Below, piece by piece: positions 45,856 to 60,418 of a DNA stretch of 64,000 nt. Location of the stretch: the NCBI GenBank assembly GCA_024305405.1, contig JAKNDB010000068.1, positions 11,653,501 through 11,717,500 on the forward strand, written 5' to 3'. Source of the DNA: Dirofilaria immitis. Lineage: Eukaryota; Nematoda; Chromadorea; Rhabditida; Onchocercidae. Each line of letters starts with the position of its first letter. Within the stretch, counting starts at the first letter, position 1. The translations under genes were made by a program, and so were the position numbers. The notes beneath the pieces were generated by a model, which did no database searches, was not told the origin of the DNA, and was given only the letters and a program-made list of their open reading frames with translations.

Positions 45856-46865
45856 GTGATAATGACAATGATGATAATAATATTGTTAATGATGGAAAGA
45901 AGACAATGTGGAAATTTTGACATATTGTAATTCTCATATAATTCAATAATTGTCGATCTAATGCTCTTCTCCTATATATCAACCCATGGCATAACGAATA
46001 TTTATCGTTAAATTAATCATACATGTGAATATATTCGTTCATTTTCTATTTGAATTGAAATTTCATCTTTTTTTTTTCATATAGAGATAGTTCCTCAATT
46101 AATTTCATACAATTGCATACTTTTTTTCTTGAATTGATCATTAGAAGGAGGAAGGAAAAACTGAAATTTGTCAAAGAATTTCAATGAATTATTGATTATC
46201 TAAAGACTTTCACTTGAGAAATTCTTTATTATATTATGCAAGAATTATAGCTAAAGCTTTTTTCTCTTTTTTTTTATTTCCGATCCATTCCACTTTAATT
46301 AAAAACAAAAACAGATATGTTCAATAATAGATATGCATTTCAATTATTTATTTCTCGTTGCATATTCGAAATTAAAAATATTTACTATTCTTAAATAAAA
46401 TTAATTACTTGTTGATTAAAGGAAATAAAAAGATTTAGATTAATTTTTACACTTCAATAATTATTATTTCATTTCCATTTAATATTTCAATTTAACACAG
46501 TGAAAAAAAAAAGAAAACAAAACGAAATTTAGCAAAAATATGCATATCGTTTATATGATTTGAATTATAAAAAAAGTTAAGAGATAATAAACAGGAGTAA
46601 TTTTATTCTTATATATTATACTATCCATTATTCTAATGAAATATACATTTTATGTTTACTTTTTCAATCTTATTTATTACGATTCTTTCTTAAATATTTA
46701 ATCTTTTAATACAATTAATTTCAATTCATAAAGTTTAAAAAAATTTCATTTAATATTTAAAGTTATTTAAACTTTAACAGTTCGAAATTTTTAAGCTTTT
46801 TCAAAAAGTGGGAAGTTTAATTACTTCCTTGATGCTTATCAAACATTTTTGATCTTTAATTTTAC

Positions 46866-46886
46866 ATCATTATCATCATCATCATC

Positions 46887-46918
<32 letters not shown>

Positions 46919-46926
46919 CATCATTA
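46866..46926. repeat. (ATC)n microsatellite
   Basis: About 20 ATC units with one CACCATC interruption. Confidence 0.95.
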
Positions 46927-47311
46927 TTACCGCAACAGCGAGTATCTTTCTTTAAATTTAACTCTTCTAATATATACGAAAAAAAATATCGATTAAAATG
47001 ATAATGAAGTAAGCGATGATTGATGCTTTTAGAATTGCTCATTAATTGCAAAACATTTATCAAATTTGATTCTCACAACAATTGAAATGACACGAGAAAA
47101 AAATTTGATTTATATATTTCGAAGTGTGTTTATTTAAAATTTGTAATTTGTCATTTTGGAATAAACCTTTTTCCCAACTTTTTAACAAAGCTAAAAATAC
47201 AAACTTTTGACTTTTGAAGAATACAAATTTTGAACTTTCTTAAATAAAGTTTATTTGTTTAATTATTTTAAAATTCGATTAGAAATGAAATGATTATTGT
47301 TAATTTTGAAT

Positions 47312-47344
47312 GATATATATATATATATGTATATATATATGTAT
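47312..47344. repeat. (TA)n dinucleotide repeat
   Basis: TA repeat interrupted by two TGTA units. Confidence 0.9.
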
Positions 47345-48765
47345 ACTTTAAAATTAATAGTTAATTTTACTCTTATCATAATCATTTCACAATTATATTG
47401 AAATTTGTTGTTTTCTAATTTTTCCTTTTTTCTTTGCTTTTTTTCAAAATTCATTATAATATAAGGAAAGATGCTATTTGAAAAGCACAATTATAATTAA
47501 ATTAATTTCTTCAAATGCTAAAATAAAAAATTGATATATTTGGCATTTGCATCAAAAAACAAAGAAAAAGAATTAGATAAAAAATACTAACAACAGACAT
47601 TATAAATGTGAAAAAGTCTGAAAAACAATTTATGCATAAATTTGTTTTTAATTAATTGAAATGCACTGTTAACTTATCTGTTGATTATCACATAATGGAT
47701 CTCATATTATATAAATGTAAACAAATGATATTAGCAACTGATATTATTTGCTTAAATTATGTAAGCTAAAACTGATTGATATATTTTTATCATTTACAAC
47801 GATCATCTTTCATTTATAATCCTTCCTGAAACTTTCTGCTATTTCATTCTTTCTTTTCTTCTCTTTTCTTTTGTCTTTTTTGAAAATAGCAGCTGTTAGA
47901 GAAATAATTTAAATTGAAAATGTTGAAAAAGGATAGAGAAAGATCGAGAAGAAAGAAGAAAAGAAAAATTTTTAATTTTAACAAGTTAAAATAAAAATTT
48001 TCCACTTCAGTATTATTTGCCAAGAAGGCATCACATTCTTCGGCAACAATTCATTCATTCATTTATTATCCTTTTTGTGTTAACTTCTTGTTAACAAAAA
48101 CTAAAATCATTCATATCGAATGACATTATTAGCTTTTCCTTTCATCTCACATTATCATTTCTATCATCATTCATTATCATTATCATTATTATTACTCTTA
48201 TTATCGCATCATTATTGTTGTTATCAATAGCTTAGTTGTCAGAAAGAAAAGCATTCAGCTTATCGCCGAATAAAATAAAAAAAAAAATTGATAATATTTT
48301 ATTTTGCCTAACCACAATTTTCGCTTGTTACTATCGATTATAATGATGATGGCAGTAATCGTAATGACATTGATGATCAATAATATATCATTTCCTAATT
48401 TCAGTTACTATTGCTATTATCATTATTGATAGTGAGGATGATAAAAGTTCATTTAGCTATCATTAAAATTTGAAAGAAAAGAAAGCGAGTATATAGTTAG
48501 CAATATTACGTGTTAATTAACTGTAGTACTAAGCACCCAATATGTTCTTTTTTTTCTAATTATTTTTCAAAATTTAGTCGTCGTCATATCGATGAAGGAT
48601 AAAAATGAAGCCATTTGCATAAATGATATCTAAATGAGTTTTACGCTAAAAGAATAAAATTATCTTGGATGAATAAAAGAATACTTTCCTTATTTTTAAG
48701 TTAATTTTGGGCATTCTACTGAATAAGTCTTCTTACTCATCAAATTGTTGAAAGTCTTCAACATT

Positions 48766-50033
48766 ATGGGATGTGGTTCATCGCATCGAAAACTTCAAGA
48801 TCCACCACATTATGCACCACCAACCGAAGTTTGTAAGTTTTAAGCAACACATATTCATTCCATTCTTAAAATGCTATTTTAATTTCAGTTCAAAATGAAT
48901 AAATCGTTTTCTTCTATTCCTTTTTTTTCAAATTTATCAGCTGATAACTTAAATATTTGTTCAATAATCAAGGATTTATTATGTACATTCAAAACGAATA
49001 ATAAACATTTTAATTTAATTATGTGATATTGATTAAATATAAGTATATGAAATTTAAACTTAAAATTTCAATCTAAAATGAGATCATTAAGTTTAAAAAA
49101 TTAAAATACAATGTATAGGTAATATCCGACAGAAATGATATAATAGATTATTGGATGTTTCACTTTGTGCAACCATATTCAGATTTAAAACTTTAAAAAA
49201 CATAAATATTATTTTATTAAAAACAATAAATATTAAAAGCTATAAATATTATTTAATTTTTCTTTGTATAATTTTTTCCTGCAGTTTTCCTGCAGTTACT
49301 TTTGTTTTGTAAATCGAACGAATATTTTTGCTTCTTAAAATAATTGAAATTTAAAAATGAAATTAAAGTCGCTTTAATAATATTTTCTATTTGCATTATC
49401 GATATTTAGACTTCTTCTAAGTTCTATTTTTTAAAATTTTTATTTTCATTTCACTGTTACAAAATAGCATCATTATAGGAAAGTATTATCTTCTCATTTT
49501 ATTGTTAAAATTTTTTTAAAAAAAAGACAATATTTGAAGAAGCACAGCATAAATTGAAATATTTAATGTCTTATTCCAAAATTTAAGAGGACATACATTA
49601 ATTAACATATCAATATCGATCTAAAACTAAATTTCGTCCTAAGGTTTTTTTGAAAATTTCCTTCAAATTTTAATAAATCAAACTTTTAACAAATGAATGC
49701 AAATTAATGGCAAATTAATGGATGACACATTTCTTGCGAATATTTTTATGTCAATCATAATTTTGAAGAATAGATATTTCTCGTATTTCAATATCGTCTT
49801 ACTTCATATAGTAATTATTACTCATATTGATTTTCAATTGAATTTGCATAAACTAAGAATTTAAAATATAAATTTGAAAGGAGTAATTTTGCTTAATCTT
49901 AAAACTGTTTTCAAGTTTTTCCCTAAAATTATTTATACATATTTTTTAGCATCTTTTTCATCAATGTATATACATATATACAACTTCTTAATTAATATAT
50001 ATGTATATTGATTAAAAGATAAAGAATAAATAT

Positions 50034-50092
<59 letters not shown>

Positions 50093-52153
50093 TTAAAAAA
50101 GTTGTGCATAAAATATTATTTATATTAATTGAAAAGAATGCAATTGATAACATCAACTGAAAAAGAAAAAGATATTAATCAAAATAATTTATTTCATATT
50201 ATCATGTATATTGATAAATGAAAATATTTTATAATGAATTCATCGTTAAATAATATTTTAATTAATTATTGTAAAAGCGCTGATATTATTTAAAATAAAA
50301 ATATTATTTAAAATAAAATTGATATTATTTAAAATAAAATTTCACGTTTTTTCATTATTTGAAAATAATATTAAATCAGTTGAATTCGTATAAATTTTTC
50401 ATAATACTTAATTTCTGAATTTTTCTTGAATTAATTTAACATTTGATTATGATAATGCAATGATCAAAATAAAAGATCGATAAATCTATTATAAATTGAT
50501 AGCTTAAATGATTTAATTTAAAATTAGTTTTTTGAAAATAATTTAGAAAACTTTTTAAAACTCATAAATAATTTTTCATTTTATTGACAATTAATACTCT
50601 TTCTTCTTCGAAATTCTTTGTTTGAAAGTTGTTTATTATTTTCAAAGTTTCAAAAATGAATTCAAATGATAAAGAATCAGATAATTATAAGATAACACTA
50701 AACAACAAATGATACATAGTCAGATAATTTTGAGATATCACTAAGCATTGCTGAATCTAATAATGTTTGTTTTCAAACATTTTTATTCAACTGTTATTTT
50801 AAACTGTTGTATTGAATTGAAAATCATTCACCGATTAAATCAATTAATTAAATAAACGAGTAAGATTAGTTTGAATGATAATTCGGTTAATTATTTCAAA
50901 ATGATAAATTGATTATAAATTTTAGATGATATCAAATTTATCGTTGCATTTTACTTTTCCCTCATCATTTCATAAATTTTCTCGGAGAAAATTATAAATA
51001 GTAAAAGATCATTTGAAATAATATCACAAAAAATTTTTATCATTTGGAGTTTTAACAGTTAAAGGAAACTTATCCTTGGATTGTGAATTTATAATCAAAA
51101 TACTATAATACTAAAAAGAATTATTTTAATTTTAAATTTATATTAATAAATTGGTATTTCAAAGTATGCGTTCCAAACTATTTGGCAATTTTCAATTTTT
51201 GTTCAAATTGAATTTCACAAATTGCTATTAAATTAGCAAAAAAATTCGATCAAAGAGCTGAACAGAATTTTTACCGAAAAAAGAAGCACAAAATAAAAAT
51301 AGTATTTTATACTTAATACCTTTCAAAATTATAATAAATAACAAATAATAATCTAAATAATCATTTTTCCATTCACTAACTATCGCAAATCTCTGAATTA
51401 AACGCAAGAAAAGATCATGAAATAAAAAACTAAAATTTGTAAAATTTTAATTGTAAATTTTTATAATATATCAATTATGAATTGTGAAATCTTTAATTAT
51501 TCATACTGAATTACTTATGAATCATTGGCATAACTAATTTGATATTTATACATCCTAAAAGGATTCCTAAATTTTTAAGGAGATAAAAAAATTCGAAAAA
51601 TAAAGTGAAATAAAAGATTTTAAAGATACGAAATTTTAAATAACGCATTTATATTTAATTAAACTATAATTATTATCATATATTTTTTTATTTAATTTAT
51701 AAATGTAATTAAAATTTATCAATTTATAAATTGGAATCTTCGAGAAAGAGCAGCATTCTTTAGTTAAATTTATAATTGCATAGCAACTTTATCCGCAATT
51801 AAAAGCGCATCATTAGTTTAGATGATAATTAAGCATCTTCTAATTAAACATAAATCATTGAAAAACGTTTTCCTTTTTTTTCGTTATACTTTCTATTCTT
51901 AATAAATATTTTTCTGTCATGTCAATATGCAAATTGAGGGAAAATAATTCCTAAAAACTTTCAAAAAAGTTTAAAAAGATATTTAAAAGAAAAAAAGCTA
52001 AATTAAAGACTTTTAACATACATTTATGAATATTTATTAAATTTAAATTGAAAATTCAATAATAAAAAGAATAAATTAATTGAAACAATAGCAATTAGTT
52101 ATCTTTAATTCCTTTTTATATCATTATTATTATTATTACTAATACTAATAGTA

Positions 52154-52241
<88 letters not shown>

Positions 52242-52251
52242 TAATAATAAC

Positions 52252-52298
<47 letters not shown>

Positions 52299-55200
52299 GT
52301 AGTAGTATTAATGATGGTATAGTAATATTATAAAACTTTAGCTTTAATACAATACAATGGAATTTTTCAGCAATAAAGCAGCCATTTTAATCCAAAAATG
52401 GTATAGGCGTTGTTTAGCACGCTTAGAAGCACGACGGAGAGCAACGTGGAGCATCTTTACAGCGTTAGAATATGTCGGTGAACAAGATCAATTGAAGGTG
52501 ACTTAATTCTTTTTCAAATTTTCCCAAAAATAAGAAATCAATTTGTTGTAGTTGTACAATTTTTTCAGCGATATGATTGATACATTAAGCGATAATGAGG
52601 ATAATTTGCATCGTTCCGTATCACTTATGCAGGGTTAGTATTTTTAGAATTGATTATAAACAATTGAAATGAAGAGAAGGAAATGAAAAGAAAAATTTTC
52701 ATTTAATTAATAACATAAAATTAAGCCATAAGAACTATGTAGTATATAAGTTTTAAAAAATTTATTTGTTAAGTTATTTGGATTATTTTAAGGAAATTTT
52801 TATTTGATACTTAAAACTTTTCTTAAATTTCATTCATTTAAAAGTTTGTTTTTATTTCTATCATTTTTTTTTGTTGATTAAAAGGATGAATTTTATGTTA
52901 TGGCAAATGATTAATTTCAGCTTTAGCGCAGTGTACATCATCAACAAGTATGATACTTTATAAGAAAAATTAATTCTTTCTGAAAAAATTTCTTCCTCAT
53001 CATTTTCAACTTCTTTTGTTTGTAATTAATTAATTAATCAAATTCAAAATAACACTTCAAATTATATCAAAATTTAATAACGCATGACTTTCCTTTTTGA
53101 TTTCAATGATTTTGAAATATTTATAATAATTTAAAAAAGTCAATAATTAGGAAAATAATCATTACCATTTCGTGGCTAATACATATCAGAAAAAAACGAA
53201 GAAAAATTCTCATTCAAAATTAGTAATTAAATTAATTTTTAAATTTTAATTTTTCATAATCTTAATAATGCTTCTATAATTTACACATGTATAAATAAAC
53301 TTGCTTATCATGTTGACATAATGATAGCAAGCAAAACACCGGATGAGAAACGATTGCTGGAAATGACTCAACCAGAATCCTTCAAGATCGAGAAAAGCTA
53401 TAAGGGTCCTAATATTTCATTACCACTCAAGAAGATTCACATCGATCAAATGATGGATGCTTTCAAAAACAATAAAGTAAGAATGTTAATTTAAATAAAA
53501 TTTTCGATTATCTTTTTTAACGGAAAAAATTTTTAAAAAAAAATGGACAGCGAAAAATCCAACTTTTTAAGATTTTAATTCAAAATAAAACTTTAAATTA
53601 TATCAAAATTTAATAACGCATGGCTTCTTTTTTTAATTTTAATGATTTTGAAATATCTATAATAATTTGGAAAAGTTAATAATTAGGAAAATAATTATTA
53701 TCATTTTATAGGTAATGCATATCAGTTATATATTATTAATACTACATGAAGCTCGACGGATATTTAAATCGCTTCCCACAGTTGTTGAAATATCAACATC
53801 ACTTTCAAAACAAATTACTGTATGTGGTGATTTGCATGGAAAATTTGATGATCTATCCATTATTCTTTATAAGGTGGTATTAATAAAAAATATGTTAATG
53901 ATAACAATATTAATCATAATAGCAATAAAAACGATAATAATAATGATAATAATAGTAGCAATAATGATATTAATAATAAATAATAGAAACAAATATAGTG
54001 GTAATCATAACCGATAATATTAATAATAGTAATAATTCTATGAAGTTTAAAAAATTGTAATTAATATATAATAAAGTTAAATTAACTGCTAATTTTTAAT
54101 ATAATAAAGATGAAATAATCAAAAATAAAAGAAAAATATTTGATAAGAAATGAGTCAAATTTAAAATCGAATATTTGTAATATAAAATGAATAAAGCATA
54201 AAAAATTTAGAATGGTTATCCATCGATTGATAATCCATATATATTTAATGGTGATTTTGTTGATCGTGGTTCTCATTCATTAGAAGTATTCATAATACTT
54301 TGTGCATTTGTAATCTTAAATCCAACATCAGTGATATTAAATCGTGGTAATCATGAAGATCATATCATTAATTCTCGCTACGGTTTTGTTAGAGAAGTAA
54401 TGACAAAATATAAGGTATAATGAATTTATTACATATACTATTCATCAATTTTTCATTTAATTATCAATTTTAAATTTAGAAATAGATATTATCAAAAAAA
54501 TATTTTTTTATATTTCCATTTCCATTAATAAATTTTACAATTTATATCTATTATTTTTTATTAATTATGAAATTATTTGGCCATTATAGATAAAAAGAAT
54601 ATGAATAATAACTAATTTAATTATACTATATATCAGTATGATAATATATTTTATTTCATCGTATAGAAGTATTAAAAATTTATAAAACAAATTTATAGAA
54701 ATCAGCAAATGCATTATTAAAATTATTGCAAGATATTTTCTCATGGCTACCGCTTGCAACTATTATTGATAATAAAATATTTGTTACGCATGGTGGTATT
54801 TCCGATACAACAAATTTAGATAGACTTAGAAATTTACCGAGATATCAAGTAAGTTAAAAAATATTTGTTTCAATTATTATAATATGTAAATGAGAAAGGA
54901 GAAATTAAGTTAATGATGTCGATAGAATTAAAATAGGAAAAAAATATATTATTACTTACTTTTTATGTTTTTATTTTTCAGTATTTCAGTTCTAAGGATC
55001 AGTTTTTTTCAAGATTTCATAGAATTTGAAAAATTTTTATCTATTCAAATATTTGGATATTCAAGAAAATTGTTTTTCTTTTTCTTTGTTTTGTTTTCTT
55101 GCTTATAGTATGCATCAGTGCTCAGGCCACCACTTATTTTTAATGGTATGAAGAAGAAAAGTGTTGATACTAAGGAATGGAAATTAATTTTGGATATTTT

Positions 55201-57299
55201 ATGGAGTGATCCAAAAGAACAAAATGGTTGTTCGGAAAATTTTTTTCCGTGGTGGCGGATCATATTTTGGCCCTGATATAACTCAAAAATTTCTCGAAAA
55301 GTAAGTAAATTTTCATTTTGATAAAAAGAAAGAAGAAAGAAAAAGAAAAAGAAATAGTATAGCTATTCTAATTAAAGAATATTTTTCATTGAAGTTTCTT
55401 CTTTTTCAAATTTCATTTAATATAAAAATAAAAATTTGCCATCTTTTATTATGTATGTTATTCATATCTTTAAATTATTTTAATTAGTATTAAAATTTTT
55501 ATTTAACATAACAGATAAGATCAAATTTAAATCAAATAAAAGCTTACTTAGCATAAGCAATTTTATGATCTATTAAATTTTTTTTTTATTTTTTTCATTC
55601 TACATTTAATTATTATTTATTCATTTTGTTTGATAATTTAATTAATCATTTTAATTCTAAAAGGCATCAATTGGATATGATTGTTCGATCTCATGAATGC
55701 AAATATGAGGGATATGAATTAACACATAATGATAAACTATTGACTATATTTTCGGCATCGAATTATTACGAATATGGTAGTAATCGAGGTGCATATGTAA
55801 AATTTCTTGGTGCAAATCATGAATTACATTTTGTACAATATCAAGCTACTAAAGCACATCGACAAACTATTAGTGCAAGAGAAAGGTTAGTTAAATTTAT
55901 TTTTTTTTTATAAATTCAAATTAAATTTTTTTATCTATTTAACAGAAATCATTATTATTATTATTAATACTAACATCGAAATAATCCATTATATATATTA
56001 GAAATTTCTTATAATATATCAACACTTATATTGCTATTTCTATTCTAATTAACAATAAGATTATATTTAATAATATTTTTAATAATTTTTAATAATATTA
56101 AAATATAATTGTGCAACAATTTACATATAAATAATGAAAATTTATCAATTACTTAATGCTTTTTAAAAATATTCTCATCATACAATATTAAAATAGAAGA
56201 ATTAATTTCGGAAAAAATAAAAAATTAATTTATAAATTTAGAATTGATACTGTCGAACAATCAGCTATGCAAAATTTACGAACACAACTGGATGTATTTA
56301 ATAAGCAGCTACAAAGTGAATACGAACTTTTAGATCCAACAAATACTGGTATACTACTTTTATTTGATGGTTAAATATGTTAAATATTTCGATCTTGGTT
56401 CATTCATAGATTATTAACATTTATTTGAATAACTTATTCATATCAATCAGGAATATTTCAAAAATTTAGAAATTATTTCAAGGTAAAATTTCGATTCATA
56501 AATGGTGCAAATGTGTTGAAAGTGTTTCTGGCCTTAATTTGCCGTGGTATTCATTAGCTCCACGACTTGTCACTCTAACTGATGATGGTAAAACGTATTA
56601 TACAAGCAAAATCCTTCAATCGTACAACTTGTCAGCAGTAATAAAAAAATTATGGAGGTAGGAAAATTGCAAATTTTATTCTCAATATTTTAAAATTTTG
56701 AAAAATTACGAATTCCTAACAGAAAAAAGATTTTTTTAATCGAAAGATATAATTTAACTTTAACTGCAAAATGAAACAAAAAGAGATAATAATATTTCAC
56801 AGCAAATCTAATTGAAAAAATTAATTTAAAAATTTCAGAAGAAGCCATATGTCGTAGAAACATTATATAGGCATAAAAATACTCTCGAAGCATTATTTCG
56901 CTTCATGGATAAGGTTCCTTTATATGTATATTATATATATACTAATATCGATTGATTGTAAATTTTTGTTCCAATAACAAATATATCAGTGAATAATAAT
57001 TGTCCTAACTCTTTCAAAATTTTTGATTAATTTGATTAATTTCAAGATTTTATTTAATGATGAAATAATCCGAATATTTTTAGGATAATTCAGGCTCAGT
57101 ATCAGTAGATGAATTCATTGATGCATGCAAAATTTTGGGTCATTATACTCGTAACCCATTAAAAATACCTCATTTGGAACAAATAGCAGAAAGTATCGAT
57201 TTCAATAAGGATGGTTATATCGATTTGAACGAATTCTTGGAAGCATTCCGTCTTGTTGATCAAAAACTAAATAAATCATTATATAACTACCTAATGTGA
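48766..57299 (+). CDS. pef-1: EF-hand serine/threonine protein phosphatase (PPEF / rdgC / PEF-1)
   Basis: Calcium-regulated phosphatase expressed in sensory cells in animals studied. Fourteen exons: 48766-48832, 52371-52497, 52552-52633, 52921-52947, 53328-53476, 53712-53873, 54211-54414, 54699-54848, 55109-55300, 55664-55885, 56242-56348, 56483-56657, 56839-56913, 57084-57299; about 651 residues, like human PPEF1. Order: MGCGSS start, fitting N-myristoylation plus Cys3 palmitoylation; IQ motif [29 protein letters not shown]; catalytic GDLHGKFDD (near 190), [52 protein letters not shown], so all metal ligands are present; then a degenerate EF loop DPTNTGKIS and two C-terminal EF-hands, the last [17 protein letters not shown]. 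Exon 2 lacks one A (52374-52378 region), exon 9 has one extra T (or lacks two) in the run 55240-55246, and exon 13 seems one A short at its start; otherwise phases close. Intron 1 is 3.5 kb. Confidence 0.94.
50036..50089. repeat. (AT)n repeat in pef-1 intron 1
   Basis: About 27 perfect TA units. Confidence 0.97.
52121..52310. repeat. ATT run turning into AAT run, just upstream of pef-1 exon 2
   Basis: ATT repeats, then AGTAAT, then a long AAT tract with small interruptions, ending about 60 bases before the exon 2 acceptor. The ATT and AAT parts are complementary and could form a hairpin in the pre-mRNA. Confidence 0.9.
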
Positions 57300-58249
57300 T
57301 GCTCATTTATCATTCATTTAATAAATTATTGATTCATTTGATCTTTTTCATTCATCCCAAATAAATGGATTATTTCCGTTGATCTTAAAAATTTCAGCAA
57401 TTCTTATTTTTATTTTTGTAATATCTATCTATAAAAGAGAAAAAATTTTTGGACAAGATACGATTGGCTTATCGATTAATAATATATATAAAATAATAAG
57501 CGAGAAATCAAAACCTACTCATTAAATTATTGATATGCGTAATGGACGAAACTGTTATGAATATACAAATATATGTTATGTTGAATGATTAGATCAAAAA
57601 TCCGTGTATTCACGTAAATATTATATATAATTAATGACTCGCTAAGAAATTGACCGTTATAGATTCATCAACTTTCATTTTATTCATTAGCAATGCTTTG
57701 TATTCTTCAAAAATGAAATTAGTACCATAAAACCCTGCACTGATCACTGATAAGTCACCGTCCTTTTTAACTGCACGCTATATCAAAGCTTCACGCAGTG
57801 ATAGTGATCAATTTAAATATCTCTATCATGATGCCCTGCATGAGAGCCCTACGTCAAATCATTTATCATTATCTCCTTCGCATTGCAACATAATAAATGA
57901 AATAAATGCTTAGCATCACTTCTTCCTGTGGCGTTTATAACCCAAACCCATCTAGAAGCCCGCACTGAAAACTGTCATCTCCTATCAATTTTATAAATCT
58001 CACTTGTACTAAGTCATTATTTCTGGTGAATTTCAATTGTATGAAGTTGAAATTTATGGGATTTCTAGTCTCTCATTTTTTTGGAAGAATGAAAATATAA
58101 TTAACGAAATATTTTGCGTGCACGTATTTGAAGTAAAAGTGTACTTTTGTTTTCCAGGAAATGAGAATACAGTTAACGAAATTCGCAACGGTAATATTAT
58201 TTATTTATTTGTATTCGTTCGTTGGAAATAATCTTTGTATTTGAAGGAA
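57300..58249. other. Spacer between pef-1 and TACO1, with GC-richer 57720-57970
   Basis: The first part is the pef-1 3' flank. From 57720 to 57970 the DNA is richer in GC and includes CACTGATCACTGATAAGTCA and a later GCAGTGATAGTGATCA that are partly inverted to each other. This probably is the TACO1 upstream region; no coding frame was found. Confidence 0.45.
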
Positions 58250-60418
58250 ATGGAAGTGATGCGACATGGAAGGATTTTATATGTAAGTCGATTATGGGTA
58301 TCATCCAATTTCATGAAAGGTCATTCGAAATGGGATAATATTAAGGATACTAAGGTTCATTTGCATGTGTTCTTACATAGTATGATTTATTACGCACTCA
58401 ATTTAAATTTCAATTTTTTCCTACTTACAATTTTAAATTTCTATTTTCAAATTGAAATTAATTTTAGTCATAAGAATACGCAAAAACGTAATCATTATTG
58501 TGATTTTATTTCCACTATGAGTTAATCTTTTGGGAGGATTTTAAAATATGCTGGTAATGAACTAATTCTAAAAATTAGAGTTGATATTAGAATATTTCAG
58601 ATTTCTTCATTATTTATCGGTTAATTCTTACTAACATTTCTGAATGATTTGAGTTGATATTAGCTTGCAGCTTCGGTTAGCAAAACGAAAGCAGCTGAAC
58701 AATTAATGGCTAAGATGAAGCGAATTGTTCGCGCTGGTGGTCCTGATCTTAAATTTAATAAAGATTTAGTGCAATTACAATTGGAGTACAGGCATGCGAA
58801 TTTTTCTGATGACGCGTTTCAACGAGCGTTGAAAAATGTACAGGTAAGAATTTTGCATTATAAAATTATTTTGTTCATTTGGAAATGTAGTATGTTTTGG
58901 TAGATTTGATTATTATTCTACTGATTATATTCAATTATTCAAATATTCTTTCAAATCTTTGCTGTGCAATTTTGAAACAGTTTACAGAAAGATCTTAAGC
59001 ATTAAGTTGCTCGAACTATAATCTCTTCTCTATGCTATAAATGATAATTATACTATTTTATATTGCTTATGTGTTGTGCGCTTTTATATTATACTTATTA
59101 ATACAAATGATATTCTGTTCATATAGTTTGAATCAAATTAATGTTTCTAATCAGGAAATAAAAAATCAGCAAATTATCATTCAACTATTTTTGGGAAATT
59201 ATGAAAAGAATTGATATTAAATATCGTAAAAATGTTTATTTTCTCGAACATTTCAGTCTTCAAAATGAAGAGAAATAATTTTTTGTTTAGATTGCTGACT
59301 GTAAGTAAATGCAGAAAATTTCTTGTTAAATTTTTAAAAAATTCTTTGTTCACTTATCAGTATTTTTATTCTAGCTGCAACCACTGAAAACATCAAAAAT
59401 CACTGTACTTGGACCTTCTGGATCAATTTTTATCATCGAATCGGAAGGTTTATCTCAAAGAAAACTGCTGGAGTTTCTTTCAGCATCTTTGAATAAGGTA
59501 CTGTTTTAGTAACAATGAAATATTTCAGAAATAAATCTTTTTTAGTATAGTTAATTTTATAGTTTTTTCTGATTCGGATTTATACAGGAAACTGAAAAAG
59601 TTTATTTTGTAGATGAAAATTTCAGATTGGCAGTGAATTTCAATTGTCAAAGAACGATTATAGCAAAGCTTTTGAAGATAAAGGCGTTGTTATCGTTAGT
59701 GCTATTAAAGCCAATAAAATGTTATCACTGGATGAGGCCAGTGACACTTTCATTTATCTTACTTAGAAATGATGGTGTTTTTTAAATTTATTAGATTGAA
59801 AATTTGAAGATTCTTTTTATTTTGCATCTTATGAATTTATTATCCAAGGTCTCTCAGAACTTTTTCAATTACATTTACCATTTTATAATTAGTATATAAT
59901 TTAAGATGCTAAAGCTCATGTTTCAATCATATAAAGCACATTTCAAGACATAGGCAAGAACGTTTTATTTTTAGTTGCACACATTAAAAATACATTTTTA
60001 TTTACATTTTAGATGGAAGAAATTTGTATAGAACTGGATTGCGATGATGTGAATAAGTTTGAAGAAGATGGAACAACATTTTACGAATTAATATGTGTAC
60101 GCAATAAATTTACTCATTTATTAGCTACTATTGAAGAAAAAGGCTTGAGTGTTAAATGTTCTGCTTTGGAACTATACGCAATCAATCCGGTTGAAATAGA
60201 AAAACATGAAATAGAAAAGGTATAAATATTTTTTTAATTGTAGCGATGGTTTTATTCATTTTTCAGATTTTGTTCTTACTATCAAATATGAATTTTACTT
60301 TTAGGTTACTCAATTCTATCAAATGCTGCGGGAGAATGAAAACATCACTCATGTTTATGCCAATATCACGTCCAATTCTATACCAATTAGGCCTTCAAAG
60401 TTAAAAGTTGCATTGTGA
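58250..60418 (+). CDS. TACO1: TACO1/YebC-family mitochondrial translational activator
   Basis: In mammals TACO1 acts in the matrix to allow translation of COX1. Exons 58250-58354, 58664-58843, 59375-59497, 59626-59736, 60013-60219, 60307 to about 60418; about 279 residues (human 297). A basic, non-acidic leader MEVMRHGRILYVSRLWVSS fits a mitochondrial presequence; the family signature GHSKWDNIKDTK follows. Then MKRIVRAGGPDLKFN, ANFSDDAFQRALKNV, GPSGSIFIIESEGLS, DKGVVIV, SLDEMEEICIELDCDDV, and the C-terminal third of the YebC fold. Phases close throughout. The donor of exon 4 is not GT: GATGAG is followed by GCCAGT, so either a GC-AG intron or a base error. Two starts (58250, 58259) are possible; both keep the leader. 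Confidence 0.9.

Noticed and set aside
46839..47063. ORF with poly-Asp tract
   Set aside because: Asp run is the ATC repeat read in antisense; the flanks have no coding character.
47263..47490. ORF containing YIYIYIYI
   Set aside because: Produced by the TA repeat.
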